From an uncultured Eubacteriales bacterium (GTDB taxonomy: Bacteria; Bacillota; Clostridia; Oscillospirales; Oscillospiraceae), in assembly GCA_900544295.1 (NCBI GenBank), contig UQUO01000043.1, forward strand, positions 1 through 16,036: a DNA stretch of 16,036 nucleotides, given 5' to 3'. This document shows, piece by piece, positions 7,120 to 15,910 of this stretch. A model generated the notes under the pieces. The model saw only the letters and a program-made list of their open reading frames with translations, was not told where the DNA came from and made no database searches. Made by a program: the position numbers and the translations under genes. How positions within the stretch are numbered: the stretch's first letter is position 1; every line of letters starts with the position of its first letter.

Positions 7120-7152
7120 AACAAACTACGATGATTATGGGAGGCTGCGCCC

Positions 7153-8076
7153 ATGCAGGGAGATATCGAGGTCCGCGAATGTCTTGAGGCAGACGAGCGG
7201 GAGCTTTTCTGGCAGCGGCTGAGGGAATACTTCCGCCGCGACATCTTCCCGGGGGAAGAGGACTGCTATCACTGCTCCGAAAAGTACAAAGAGAACATCG
7301 AGACCCTGCACGAGCGGCGCTTTGACCCCGTGAGGTACCTCTTTTTCCGGCGGGACGGGCAGGATATCGGCCTTGCGCTCAGTGTGGTCTACGCCTCGGA
7401 GGACGGCAAGCAGTTCATCCTGGAGTTCTGCGTTTTTCCGGAGTTTCGCGGAAACGGCACGGGCGCGGCCTGCGCCGGGGCGCTGCTGGCCTGGGGCCGG
7501 GAAAACGGAGCGAAATACGCTGAGCTCAACTGCTCCGACGAGCGGCGGGAGCGCTTCTGGTCCCGCTTCGGCTTCGCAAGGAACGGCATAGACGCGCAGG
7601 GCGAGCCGCTCATGCTCCTGCCGCCGGAGGAGGACGCGCCAGTGACCGTGGGCCTTGCCAACGGCATAGAGGAATTCTGGGCTCTGGAGCTGAGCTTCTT
7701 TGACGAAATGGGCCGCAAGGCGCCGGACAGCATGGGCCGCTCCCGCATGATAGGCGCCATGAGCGCGGGCAGGGTGGCCTTCATAACCGCGAAACGCCTG
7801 GGCCGGCCCGTGGGCCTGTGCTCCGTCAGTCGCTGCTTCTCCAGCCTTACCTGCTGGGACAAGGGCGTGCTGGACGACTTTTACATAGAGCCTGCTTTCC
7901 GCGGCAGGGGCGTGGCGCGCCTGCTGGTGGAAAAGGCCGCCGAATACTGCCGCAAACAGGGCATCCAGAGCCTCGCCGTCACCGGTTCGGATGCCGACAT
8001 CGAGCTATACCGGGCTCTGGGCTTCAAAACCAGGCTGGGGACTGACCTGGCCATGCTGCTGCCCTACGAGAGCTGA
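7153..8076 (+). CDS. Tandem GNAT-family N-acetyltransferase
   Basis: A 307-residue protein with two acetyl-CoA-binding GNAT-like halves. The first has FCVFPEFRGNGTGAACAGAL (the R/Q-x-x-G-x-G/A-type pyrophosphate loop) at about residues 94-113, ending in FWSRFGF. The second has FYIEPAFRGRGVARLLVEKA near residues 242-261, followed by YRALGF. The second copy keeps the canonical RGRGVA loop; the first, RGNGTG, is close to it. Substrate is unknown: small molecules, antibiotics or proteins are all possible. GGGAGG sits 8 nt before the ATG. It is first in the operon and lies 20 nt before gdpP. Family certain, function not. Confidence 0.85.
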   Translation: MQGDIEVRECLEADERELFWQRLREYFRRDIFPGEEDCYHCSEKYKENIETLHERRFDPVRYLFFRRDGQDIGLALSVVYASEDGKQFILEFCVFPEFRGNGTGAACAGALLAWGRENGAKYAELNCSDERRERFWSRFGFARNGIDAQGEPLMLLPPEEDAPVTVGLANGIEEFWALELSFFDEMGRKAPDSMGRSRMIGAMSAGRVAFITAKRLGRPVGLCSVSRCFSSLTCWDKGVLDDFYIEPAFRGRGVARLLVEKAAEYCRKQGIQSLAVTGSDADIELYRALGFKTRLGTDLAMLLPYES

Positions 8077-8096
8077 AAAGGGAGGTTGACGCCGCC

Positions 8097-10094
8097 GTGA
8101 ACAAAAAAATACAGAGGCTCGTGGAGCCGAACATCAGGCTGTACCTCTTCTTCATGGTGGCCTTCGCCGCGGCGAGCCTGCTCTTCGAGCAGTACATCCT
8201 GGCAGCGGTGGAGGGCGGCATCATACTCTTCCTCGTCGTGTGCTCGCTCTTCGTCTCCCGGCGCAGGCGCAGGGAGCTCATGGAGTATATCGAGTCCGTC
8301 ACCTACGACGCGGATACGGCCAAGAACAATACCCTGCTCAATTTCCCCCTGCCCATGGCCGTCTTCTCGCTCAACGATTCGAGGGTCATCTGGGCAAACC
8401 AGATATTCTTCAACATGTGCGGCGTCTCCGGCTCGCGCTTCGAGGCGCGACTGGACGAGCTGGTGCCCACCTTCTCCGGCAAGTGGCTCCTGGAGGGCAA
8501 GACCCAGTACCCCGGCCTGTTGGCCATGGGCGGGCGCAAATATCAGATACACGGCAACATCATCCGCCCCGCGGAGGAGAGCGCCGAGCCAGGCCACGGC
8601 TATATGGGCATAGCCTACTGGGTGGACGTCACGGAGTACGACGACATCCGCATCAAATACGAGGAGACCCGCCCCGTCATCGCCACCATCGTCATAGACA
8701 ACTACGACGAGCTGGTGAAAAACCACCCGGACCGCATAAAGAACGACCTGCGCGACGCCGTGGAGGACAGTATCTCCCAGTGGTGCGACGGCAAGGACGG
8801 TTTCCTGAGGCGCTACGACAGGGACAGGTACGTCTTCATATTCGAGGAGCGCTGGCTGGCGGCTATGAAGGCGGAGAAGTTCGCCCTGCTGGAGCAGGTG
8901 CACTCCGTCGTGAGCCCCTCGGGCATACACGCCACCATCAGCATAGGCGTCGGCCACGACGGCTCGGGCTTCGAGGAGGACTTCCAGTTCAGCTCCCTGG
9001 CTGCGGAGATGGCCCTCTCCCGCGGCGGAGACCAGGCCGTGGTCAAGAACCGCTTCAACTTCGAGTTCTTCGGCGGCCGCGGCAGCGAGGTCGAGACCCG
9101 CACCAAGGTCAAGAGCCGCGTCATGGCCAACGCCCTGGCCGAGCTCATTGCCGACTCCTCCCGCGTCTTCGTCATGGGCCACAAGTTCGCGGACCTGGAC
9201 GCCGTGGGCTCCTCCGTCGCCGTCTGCTGCATCGCGCGGAAAAAGGGCAAGCTCTGCCGCATCGTCATAGACCCGGTGAAGAACAGCTCCCAGCTGCTCA
9301 TAGACCGGATGAAGAACGAGCCGGAGTACAAAAACGCCTTCATCACCCCGCAGGAGGCCATGCTCCAGGCCGACGGGCGCAGCCTGCTCGTCGTCGTGGA
9401 CACGAACCGGCCGGAGCAGGTGGAGGACAAGAACCTCCTGGAGGCCTGCAACCGCGTCGCCGTCATAGACCACCACCGCCGCGCGGCGACCTATATACAA
9501 AACGCAGACCTCATGTTCCACGAGCCCTACGCCTCCTCGGTCTGCGAGCTCATGAGCGAGGTGCTGCAGGAGGTCGTGGAGACGGAGGACATCCTGCGCT
9601 GCGAGGCGGAGGCCATGCTCTCCGGCATAGTGCTCGACACGAAAAACTTCACCATCCGCACGGGCGAGCGCACCTTTGACGCCGCCGCCTTCCTGCGCCG
9701 AGCGGGCGCGGACACGACGGAGGTCAAAAAGCTGCTGCAAAACGACATGGAGCACACCGTCGCAAGATACAAGATACTCCAGAGCGCGCAGCTCTACCGC
9801 GGCAACATCGCCGTCGCAGTGCCGCAGACGCCGCAGGACCGCGTCGTCGTCGCCCAGGCGGCGGACGAGCTGCTGAACATCTCGGGCGTGGAAGTCTCCT
9901 TCGTCGTCTGCCCGACGGAGGACGGGGCGAACATCTCCGCCCGCTCGATAGGCGATATGAACGCGCAGATGATAATGGAAAAGCTCGGCGGCGGCGGCAA
10001 CCGCTCCGCCGCGGCCGCGCAGCTGCACGACACGACGCTGCGCGACGCGGTGAACAGCCTCTTCGCCGCCATAGACGAGTATCTGGACGGCTGA
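8097..10094 (+). CDS. gdpP: Cyclic-di-AMP phosphodiesterase, DHH family
   Basis: A membrane-anchored enzyme that hydrolyses the second messenger c-di-AMP to pApA; family targets include potassium and osmolyte transport and wall stress. In order: two membrane segments (about 15-31 and 33-54), a PAS-like domain (about 75-180), a degenerate GGDEF domain (about 185-315) without the GGDEF signature, and a DHH-DHHA1 catalytic module. Metal ligands are visible: GHKFADLD (H362, D366, D368), VVDTN (D435) and the DHH triad D458-H459-H460. In DHHA1 the usual GGGGH reads GGGGN (N635). The length of 665 fits GdpP. GTG start with GGGAGG 11 nt upstream. It is followed by rplI and dnaB, the usual Firmicutes neighbourhood. 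Confidence 0.93.
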   Translation: MNKKIQRLVEPNIRLYLFFMVAFAAASLLFEQYILAAVEGGIILFLVVCSLFVSRRRRRELMEYIESVTYDADTAKNNTLLNFPLPMAVFSLNDSRVIWANQIFFNMCGVSGSRFEARLDELVPTFSGKWLLEGKTQYPGLLAMGGRKYQIHGNIIRPAEESAEPGHGYMGIAYWVDVTEYDDIRIKYEETRPVIATIVIDNYDELVKNHPDRIKNDLRDAVEDSISQWCDGKDGFLRRYDRDRYVFIFEERWLAAMKAEKFALLEQVHSVVSPSGIHATISIGVGHDGSGFEEDFQFSSLAAEMALSRGGDQAVVKNRFNFEFFGGRGSEVETRTKVKSRVMANALAELIADSSRVFVMGHKFADLDAVGSSVAVCCIARKKGKLCRIVIDPVKNSSQLLIDRMKNEPEYKNAFITPQEAMLQADGRSLLVVVDTNRPEQVEDKNLLEACNRVAVIDHHRRAATYIQNADLMFHEPYASSVCELMSEVLQEVVETEDILRCEAEAMLSGIVLDTKNFTIRTGERTFDAAAFLRRAGADTTEVKKLLQNDMEHTVARYKILQSAQLYRGNIAVAVPQTPQDRVVVAQAADELLNISGVEVSFVVCPTEDGANISARSIGDMNAQMIMEKLGGGGNRSAAAAQLHDTTLRDAVNSLFAAIDEYLDG

Positions 10095-10121
10095 GCCGCC
10101 CGAAGTGAAAGGAAGATAGAT

Positions 10122-10571
10122 ATGAAGGTCATATTCAATACCGACGTCCGGGGCCAGGGCAAGAAGGGCGAGATGAAGGAGGTCTCCGACGGCTACGCGC
10201 GCAACTACCTTCTGCCGCGCAAGCTGGCCAGCGAGGCCACGGCCGACGCGCTCAACGCCCTGAAGCTCAAGGAGAAGGCCAAGGCCGCGCAGATGGCCAA
10301 GGAGAAGGCCCTGGCCGAGGAGAACGCCAAGCGCCTTTCCGGCGTCGTCGTGCAGATCTCGGCGCGCGCGGGCCAGGGCGGCCGCCTCTTCGGCGCCGTC
10401 ACGAGCCAGGAGATAGCCGACGCCCTGCGCGAGCAGCACGGCATCGAGCTCGAAAAGAACAAGATAGTCCAGGCCGAGCCCATAAAGCAGTTCGGCAGCT
10501 TCGAGGTCAAGGCCAAGCTCGGCTACGAGGTCTCCGGCACCATAAACGTCCTCGTGACGGAGAAAAAATAA
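10122..10571 (+). CDS. rplI: 50S ribosomal protein L9
   Basis: A large-subunit ribosomal protein that binds 23S rRNA at the base of the L1 stalk and reaches toward neighbouring ribosomes. 149 residues, normal for the family. The N-terminal rRNA-binding domain shows [25 protein letters not shown] and glycines expected in the loop. A long charged helix (about residues 42-75) leads to the C-terminal domain. AAAGGA lies about 8 nt before the ATG. It lies between gdpP (27 nt) and dnaB (21 nt), an arrangement common in Firmicutes. Confidence 0.98.
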   Translation: MKVIFNTDVRGQGKKGEMKEVSDGYARNYLLPRKLASEATADALNALKLKEKAKAAQMAKEKALAEENAKRLSGVVVQISARAGQGGRLFGAVTSQEIADALREQHGIELEKNKIVQAEPIKQFGSFEVKAKLGYEVSGTINVLVTEKK

Positions 10572-10592
10572 CTTCTGCGGGAGGCCCCAGGG

Positions 10593-11939
10593 ATGGATGA
10601 GCTGCTGGGCAGGCGGGCGCCGTATTCCGCGCCGGCCGAGCAGGCGGTCTTGGGCTCCATGCTCATAGACCCGCGCTGCATACCCGAGGTCATTGGAAAA
10701 GTGAAGTCCCAGGACTTCTATATACAGACGAACCGGGAGATATTCGAGACGATGTTCTCGATGTTCTCCTTCGGGCGGAACATAGACCCCGTCACGGTCA
10801 TGGGCGAGATGAAGAGCCGGGGCGTCTTCAAGGATGACAGCACCGAGCAGTATCTCAGGGAGCTCATGGACATCACGCCCACGGCGGCAAACGTCCTGGA
10901 ATACGCGGCCATCGTCTCGGACCGCGCGCTCCAGCGCGCCCTGGCCCAGGCGGCGGACGAGATACAAAAGCTCGTCTACGAGGGCGCGGGCGCGGCGGAC
11001 AGCATGCTGGAGGCCGCGGAGCGGAAGATCTTCGCCCTCGGCAAGGACAGATTTAACGGCGGGCTGGAGCCCGTCGCCACCGTTGTGCAGAGGGTCTACG
11101 ACGGCATCTCGGAGGCTGCGAACTCCGACAGCAGCACGCCCGGCATCTCCACAGGTATCCGCGAGCTGGACAGCACCATCCTCGGCATGGGACCGGGCGA
11201 CTTCATACTCGTCGCCTCCCGGCCCGGCATGGGCAAGACCAGCATCGGCCTGAACATCGCCCTGTCCGCGGCCAAGTCCACGGGCAGGACGGTCGCCGTG
11301 TTCTCGCTGGAGATGACGCGGGAGCAGCTCGTCATGCGACTGCTCGCCGGCGAGGGCCTTGTGGACAGCAAAAAGCTCCAGACCGGCCGCCTCTCGAACG
11401 ACGAGTGGCAGCGCGTCGGCGCCGCCGCGGGCGTCCTGAGCGGCACGGACATCCGCATAGACGATAACCCCAGCCTCACCGTCTCCGAGATGAACGCCCA
11501 GTGCCGCAGGCTCAAGAACCTGGGCCTCATCGTCATAGACTATCTCCAGCTCATGCAGTCCGCCGGCAGCGGAAACTCCTGGGCCAATGAGAGCCGCACC
11601 CAGGCCGTCAGCGACATCAGCCGCATGATAAAGATCATGGCCAAGGAGCTCGGCGTGCCGGTGCTCTGCCTGAGCCAGCTCTCGCGCGCGAACGAGTCGC
11701 GACAGAACAAGCGGCCCATGCTCTCGGACCTGCGCGAGTCCGGCGCCATAGAGCAGGACGCCGACGTCGTCATGGGTATCTACCGCGAGGGCTACTACAA
11801 CGCCGAGTGCGAAAACCCGAACGAAGCGGAGCTCATCATCCTCAAGAACCGCCGCGGGCAGACGGGGACGATAAACCTCATGTGGCTGCCGGAGTACACC
11901 TCCTTCGTGGCCGTGGACAGGCGGCACGACGATGACTGA
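10593..11939 (+). CDS. dnaB: Replicative DNA helicase
   Basis: Hexameric ATP-driven helicase that unwinds the fork and interacts with primase (named DnaC in B. subtilis). The N-terminal domain starts with APYSAPAEQAVLGSML. The RecA-like core has the Walker A motif SRPGMGKTS (K215, T216), the Walker B motif LIVIDYLQLM (D316), and the C-terminal arginine-finger region KNRRGQTGTINLMW. At 448 residues it is of normal length and carries no intein. GGGAGG (10579-10584) is 8 nt before the ATG. The end overlaps tilS by 8 nt. Confidence 0.98.
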   Translation: MDELLGRRAPYSAPAEQAVLGSMLIDPRCIPEVIGKVKSQDFYIQTNREIFETMFSMFSFGRNIDPVTVMGEMKSRGVFKDDSTEQYLRELMDITPTAANVLEYAAIVSDRALQRALAQAADEIQKLVYEGAGAADSMLEAAERKIFALGKDRFNGGLEPVATVVQRVYDGISEAANSDSSTPGISTGIRELDSTILGMGPGDFILVASRPGMGKTSIGLNIALSAAKSTGRTVAVFSLEMTREQLVMRLLAGEGLVDSKKLQTGRLSNDEWQRVGAAAGVLSGTDIRIDDNPSLTVSEMNAQCRRLKNLGLIVIDYLQLMQSAGSGNSWANESRTQAVSDISRMIKIMAKELGVPVLCLSQLSRANESRQNKRPMLSDLRESGAIEQDADVVMGIYREGYYNAECENPNEAELIILKNRRGQTGTINLMWLPEYTSFVAVDRRHDDD

Positions 11940-13242
11940 GGGGCTCGATCTCAAACTGCTGCCCCGGGGCGGGCTGGTGCTCTGCGCCGTCTCCGGCGGG
12001 GCGGATTCGGTCTGCCTGCTGAGGCTGCTGCTGGAGGCTGCGCCGGGGCTCAATATGCGCGTCGAGTGCGCGCACTTCAATCACTGCCTGCGAGGGGCCG
12101 AGTCCGACAGGGACGAGGCCTTTGTCCGCTCTCTGTGCGCGCGCCTGGGCGTCCCTGCGCACTTCGGGCGCGGCGACGTGGCGGCCTTCGCCCGCGAGAA
12201 CGGCCTCGGGACAGAGGAGGCGGCCCGCCGCCTGCGCTATGACTTCCTGGAGCGCACAGCGGACGAGCGGGGCGCCGCGGCCATAGCCACGGCCCACACG
12301 GCGGACGACAACGCGGAGACTATGCTGCTGAACCTGGCGCGCGGCGCGGGCCTGCGCGGCCTGTGCGGCATACCCGAGCGCCGGGGCAGGATAATCAGGC
12401 CCATACTGGGCCTCACGCGGGAAGAGGTGGAGGCCCTGCTGGCCGAGCGCGGCGAGGAGCACGTGGAGGACAGCACGAACGCCGCCGACGACTATGCGCG
12501 AAACCGTATCCGCCACCGCGCCGTGCCGGCGCTCGAAAGCGTGAACCCGGAGTTCATAAGGGCGGCTCGCCGCGCAGCGGCCCTGCTGCGGCGCGACGAG
12601 GAGTTCCTCGACGGCCTTGCCCGGGACTTTGTGGAAAAGCACCCGGAGGGATTACCCTGCCGGGAGCTCTGCGAGCTGCCGCTGCCTGTATCCTCGCGGG
12701 CGCTGCGCCTGGCCTCGGGAGCGAGCCTCTCGGAGGCGCACGTCGCCGCGGCGCTTTCCCTGGCCAGGGGCGAGGGGCAGGGAAGCCTCGATCTGCCGGG
12801 AGTGAGGCTCCGCCGTGAGCTCGGGCGACTCCGCTTCGGCGCGGAGAGCCCGGCGGAGCTCCCGGAGCGGGCGCTCTTGCCCGGCGGCGAGCTGCCCCTG
12901 CCCGAGGCGGGGCTCACCCTGCGCTGCTCGTATACGGTTTATTCAGATGAAATTCACAGTTCATTAAACACTTTTTTCTTTCAATGTGAGAATATCTGTG
13001 GTACTATAGCCTGTACGCCGAAGAGGGACGGAGACCGCATCAGGCTCCGCGGCCGGGGCTGCACCAAGAAGCTCTCGGACCTCTTTGCCGAGCGGAAGCT
13101 CAGCGCGGCGGAGCGCGCCCTGGTGCCCGTCATAAGGGACGAGGCGGGGCCGATAGCCGTCTGCGGCTTCGGCACGGCGGAGCGGGTCTGGCCCGCGCCG
13201 GGGGAAAAGGCGCTGAGGGTCGATGTCATAAAAAACAAATAA
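11932..13242 (+). CDS. tilS: tRNA(Ile)-lysidine synthetase
   Basis: Converts the wobble cytidine of tRNA-Ile(CAU) to lysidine so that it reads AUA instead of AUG; essential in most bacteria. The ATP pyrophosphatase loop is SGGADS (residues 21-26). HFNHCLRG, ATAHTADDNAETMLLNL and DSTNAADDYARNRIRH are classic TilS motifs. A C-terminal domain (about 355-436) with GDRIRLRGRG and KKLSDLFAERK fits the full-length type. The start overlaps dnaB by 8 nt. Codons between 12931 and 13010 are sharply AT-rich (24 G/C in 80 bases) and encode the linker into the C-terminal domain, possibly hiding a promoter. The enzyme matters here because neighbouring genes use AUA often. Confidence 0.96.
   Translation: MTEGLDLKLLPRGGLVLCAVSGGADSVCLLRLLLEAAPGLNMRVECAHFNHCLRGAESDRDEAFVRSLCARLGVPAHFGRGDVAAFARENGLGTEEAARRLRYDFLERTADERGAAAIATAHTADDNAETMLLNLARGAGLRGLCGIPERRGRIIRPILGLTREEVEALLAERGEEHVEDSTNAADDYARNRIRHRAVPALESVNPEFIRAARRAAALLRRDEEFLDGLARDFVEKHPEGLPCRELCELPLPVSSRALRLASGASLSEAHVAAALSLARGEGQGSLDLPGVRLRRELGRLRFGAESPAELPERALLPGGELPLPEAGLTLRCSYTVYSDEIHSSLNTFFFQCENICGTIACTPKRDGDRIRLRGRGCTKKLSDLFAERKLSAAERALVPVIRDEAGPIAVCGFGTAERVWPAPGEKALRVDVIKNK
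12979..13007 (+). promoter_or_regulatory. Candidate internal promoter within tilS for hpt-ftsH
   Basis: Within an AT-rich island of tilS, TACTAT (13002-13007) is preceded by TGG, giving an extended -10 element. A weak -35-like TTTCAA lies at 12979-12984 with 17-nt spacing. It would give transcripts for hpt and ftsH that do not depend on the gdpP promoter about 6 kb upstream. The -35 match is poor (3 of 6), so this is only a candidate; the AT-richness may have another cause. Confidence 0.35.
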
Positions 13243-13263
13243 AACCGGGCGGGGGACAGTAAA

Positions 13264-13800
13264 ATGAGAGAGGATATGGAGAGAATACTTCTCACCGAGG
13301 CCGATATACAGGCCCGGGTCGAGGAGCTTGGCCGGCAGATAAGCCGGGATTTCGCCGGGCGCGAGCCCATCTTCGTCGGCGTGCTGAAGGGCTGCTTCAT
13401 CTTCATGGCGGACCTGCTGCGCAGCGTGGAGCTGCACTGCACGATGGACTTCATGGCCGTCTCCTCCTACGGCGACGGGACGACGACCACGGGCGCCGTC
13501 AAGATAAACAAGGACCTCTCCCGCGATATAGCGGGCCGGGACGTCATCATAGTCGAGGACATCCTCGACAGCGGCGTGACGCTCAGCTACCTCAAGAACT
13601 ACCTGGCCGGGCGGAAGCCCGCCTCCATCTCCATCGTCACCCTGCTCGACAAGCCCTCCCGCCGCAGGGCGGACATAAAGGCCGATTACTCCGGCTTCGA
13701 GGTCGAGGACGCCTTCGTCGTCGGCTACGGCCTCGACTATGCGGAAAAATACCGTAATCTGCCCTATATCGGCATATTGAAGCCGGAGATCTACGCTTGA
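13264..13800 (+). CDS. hpt: Hypoxanthine (guanine) phosphoribosyltransferase
   Basis: Purine salvage enzyme that converts hypoxanthine and guanine to IMP and GMP using PRPP. The 178-residue product has KGCFIFMADLLRSV, MDFMAVSSYG, and the PRPP motif VIIVEDILDSG with E98-D99. LDKPSRRR and the late YGLDYAEKYRNLPYIG are typical of the 6-oxopurine family. GGGGGA at 13251-13256 supports the ATG at 13264; a second in-frame ATG at 13276 has its AGG only 2 nt away. tilS-hpt-ftsH is a conserved Firmicutes cluster. Xanthine preference cannot be excluded. Confidence 0.96.
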   Translation: MREDMERILLTEADIQARVEELGRQISRDFAGREPIFVGVLKGCFIFMADLLRSVELHCTMDFMAVSSYGDGTTTTGAVKINKDLSRDIAGRDVIIVEDILDSGVTLSYLKNYLAGRKPASISIVTLLDKPSRRRADIKADYSGFEVEDAFVVGYGLDYAEKYRNLPYIGILKPEIYA

Positions 13801-13849
13801 AAACGGCTTTTTATATACAGTGAAAGCACCCGAAGGATGTGAAGAATAG

Positions 13850-15865
13850 TTGAAACCTCAACGAAACCGGGCACGTGACCTCGGCTTTTATGCGCTCATC
13901 ATGATAATCCTCCTGGCCGTCGTCTACACGATGACTACGCCCAGCACGACGGAGAAGATGATCTACTCCGACGTCGTGGACCTCTTCAATGAGGAGCAGG
14001 TCCAGTCCTTCGTCATAACGGGCTCGGAGATAACCATCACGAAGCGCGGCGCGCAGCCCAATTCGCCGGACGCCACAGTGAGCTACGAGCTCTTCAGCGT
14101 GGACTTTTTCCTCTACCAGATGATGGACACCATCGAGCAGCAGCACGAGGCGGGCATCATCGAGGACTACGACCTGCAGACAGGTTTTGTGGCCCCCTGG
14201 TGGATGAGCATGATACCCTATATCCTGCTCATAGTCGTCATGTTTGCGCTTTGGTACTACATGATGAACAAGGCCGGCGGCGGCGGGGCGCCGGGCGTCG
14301 GCAAGTTCGGCAAGGCCCGCACCCGCCTCGGCAGCGAGGAGCAGAAGAAGGTCACCTTCGCAGACGTCGCCGGCTGCGACGAGGAGAAGGCCGAGCTGCA
14401 GGAGGTCGTGAACTTCCTCAAGAACCCGCGCGCCTACACCGACATGGGCGCGCGCATACCCAAGGGCGTGCTGCTCGTCGGCCCTCCGGGCACGGGCAAG
14501 ACCCTCATCGCCAAGGCCGTCGCGGGCGAGGCGGGCGTGCAGTTTTTGTCCATCTCCGGCTCCGACTTCGTGGAGCTCTACGTCGGCGTAGGTGCCTCGC
14601 GCGTGCGCGACCTCTTCGACCAGGCCAAGAAGGTGGCCCCGGCCATCATCTTCATAGACGAGATAGACGCCGTCGGCCGCCAGCGCGGCTCCGGCCTCGG
14701 CGGCGGACACGACGAGAGGGAGCAGACCCTCAACCAGCTGCTCGTCGAGATGGACGGCTTCACGAACAACGAGGGCGTCATCGTCATGGCCGCCACGAAC
14801 CGTGACGACATCCTGGACAACGCCCTGACCCGCCCGGGCCGCTTCGACAGGCGCGTGTATATCGGCCTGCCCGACATCCGCGGCCGTGAGGCCATCCTGC
14901 GCGTCCACGCCCGCGGCAAGCCCCTGGGCGACGATGTGGACCTCAACTCCATCGCCCGCGGCACGCCCGGCTTCTCCGGCGCGGACCTCGAAAACCTGCT
15001 CAACGAAGCCGCGCTCATGGCCGTCTCGAACGGCCGGCGCTTCATCACCTCCTACGAGATCGAGGAGGCCATACGCAAGGTCCAGATGGGCCCCGAGAAG
15101 AAGAGCAAGCTCATGAGCGACAGGGCCAAGAAGCTCACGGCCTACCACGAGGGCGGCCACGCCGTCGTCTCCGAGTTCCTGGAGCATACGGACCCCGTCC
15201 ACTATATCACCATCATCCCCCGCGGGCCTTCTGGCGGCGCGACCTACTTCCGGCCCAAGGAGGACCTTGAAAACTTCCACTCCTACGCCGAGCTCTTTGA
15301 GAACATCGTCGTCTCCCTCGGCGGGCGCGTGAGCGAGAAGCTCTTCCTGGACGACATCTCCACCGGCGCCTCCGGCGATATCCAGCAGGCGACGAGCCTT
15401 GCGCGCGCCATGGTCACACAGTTCGGCATGAGCGACAGGCTCGGCCCCATCAGCTACGACTCATCCGGCCACAGCATCTTCATCGGCCGCGATTTCGGCA
15501 CGACGAAGAGCTATTCCGAGGAGACCGCCGCCATCATCGACGAGGAGGTCAAGCGCATCTTCGACGAGGCCAGCGCCAAGGCTGAGAGCATCCTCACCGA
15601 GCACGCCGACACGCTCAAGGGCGTCGCGGAGTACCTGCTCGCGCACGAGAGCATGGAGGGCGACGAGTTCAGCTACTTCTGCCGTCACGGCGAGATGCCG
15701 CCCAAGAAGCAGCCGCCCCGCATGCGCGACAACACCATCGAGCCGCCCGCGAGGCACATCAGCTACACCTTCGACGAGCCGGCGAATCCCCCGGCCATAG
15801 AGGCCGAGGAGCCGAAGCCCGAGACCGAGCCCGGGAGCGGGCCCGAAGGCGAAACCAAAGAATAA
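13850..15865 (+). CDS. ftsH: ATP-dependent zinc metalloprotease FtsH
   Basis: Membrane-anchored hexameric AAA protease that degrades misfolded membrane proteins and selected regulators. 671 residues. TM1 is about 13-30, then an extracytoplasmic segment, then TM2 about 119-143. The AAA domain has Walker A GPPGTGKT (K217), Walker B IIFIDEID (D270, E271) and the second region of homology [20 protein letters not shown]. The zinc site is HEGGH (H433, E434, H437) with D510 as third ligand in TGASGD. A Pro/Glu-rich tail of about 50 residues ends it. The start is TTG at 13850, giving a basic N-terminus before TM1; AAGG lies about 13 nt upstream, a loose spacing. Upstream frames are closed by stops, and the next ATG would cut into TM1. 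A terminator follows the stop. Confidence 0.96.
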   Translation: MKPQRNRARDLGFYALIMIILLAVVYTMTTPSTTEKMIYSDVVDLFNEEQVQSFVITGSEITITKRGAQPNSPDATVSYELFSVDFFLYQMMDTIEQQHEAGIIEDYDLQTGFVAPWWMSMIPYILLIVVMFALWYYMMNKAGGGGAPGVGKFGKARTRLGSEEQKKVTFADVAGCDEEKAELQEVVNFLKNPRAYTDMGARIPKGVLLVGPPGTGKTLIAKAVAGEAGVQFLSISGSDFVELYVGVGASRVRDLFDQAKKVAPAIIFIDEIDAVGRQRGSGLGGGHDEREQTLNQLLVEMDGFTNNEGVIVMAATNRDDILDNALTRPGRFDRRVYIGLPDIRGREAILRVHARGKPLGDDVDLNSIARGTPGFSGADLENLLNEAALMAVSNGRRFITSYEIEEAIRKVQMGPEKKSKLMSDRAKKLTAYHEGGHAVVSEFLEHTDPVHYITIIPRGPSGGATYFRPKEDLENFHSYAELFENIVVSLGGRVSEKLFLDDISTGASGDIQQATSLARAMVTQFGMSDRLGPISYDSSGHSIFIGRDFGTTKSYSEETAAIIDEEVKRIFDEASAKAESILTEHADTLKGVAEYLLAHESMEGDEFSYFCRHGEMPPKKQPPRMRDNTIEPPARHISYTFDEPANPPAIEAEEPKPETEPGSGPEGETKE

Positions 15866-15872
15866 ACGCCGC

Positions 15873-15906
15873 GAGGCGGGAGCAGACGCTCCCGCCTCCC
15901 TTTTCT
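15873..15906 (+). terminator. Rho-independent terminator after ftsH
   Basis: A perfect 11-base stem (15873-15883 with 15888-15898) closes a 4-nt loop AGAC and is followed by CCTTTTCTC. It starts 7 nt after the ftsH stop and directly abuts the repeat that begins near 15911. It marks the end of the seven-gene operon. Confidence 0.9.
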
Positions 15907-15910
15907 CTTG

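Noticed and set aside
10593..11939. Possible intein in dnaB, a frequent insertion site.
   Set aside because: The product is 448 residues with uninterrupted Walker A and B regions, so no intein is present.
8064..12080. A very long open frame (about 1338 codons) on the minus strand opposite gdpP, rplI and dnaB.
   Set aside because: Its product is a low-complexity mix rich in Val, Leu, Gly, Ala, Arg, His and Asp without recognisable domains. It is the expected shadow of GC-rich codons, and the plus-strand genes are unmistakable.
13801..13849. A promoter just before ftsH (TTGAAA and TATATA words are present).
   Set aside because: The two words are only about 9 nt apart and no other -35 at 16-18 nt spacing is seen.
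13811..15280. A 489-codon minus-strand open frame opposite ftsH.
   Set aside because: Same low-complexity antisense composition; ftsH motifs on the plus strand account for the sequence.
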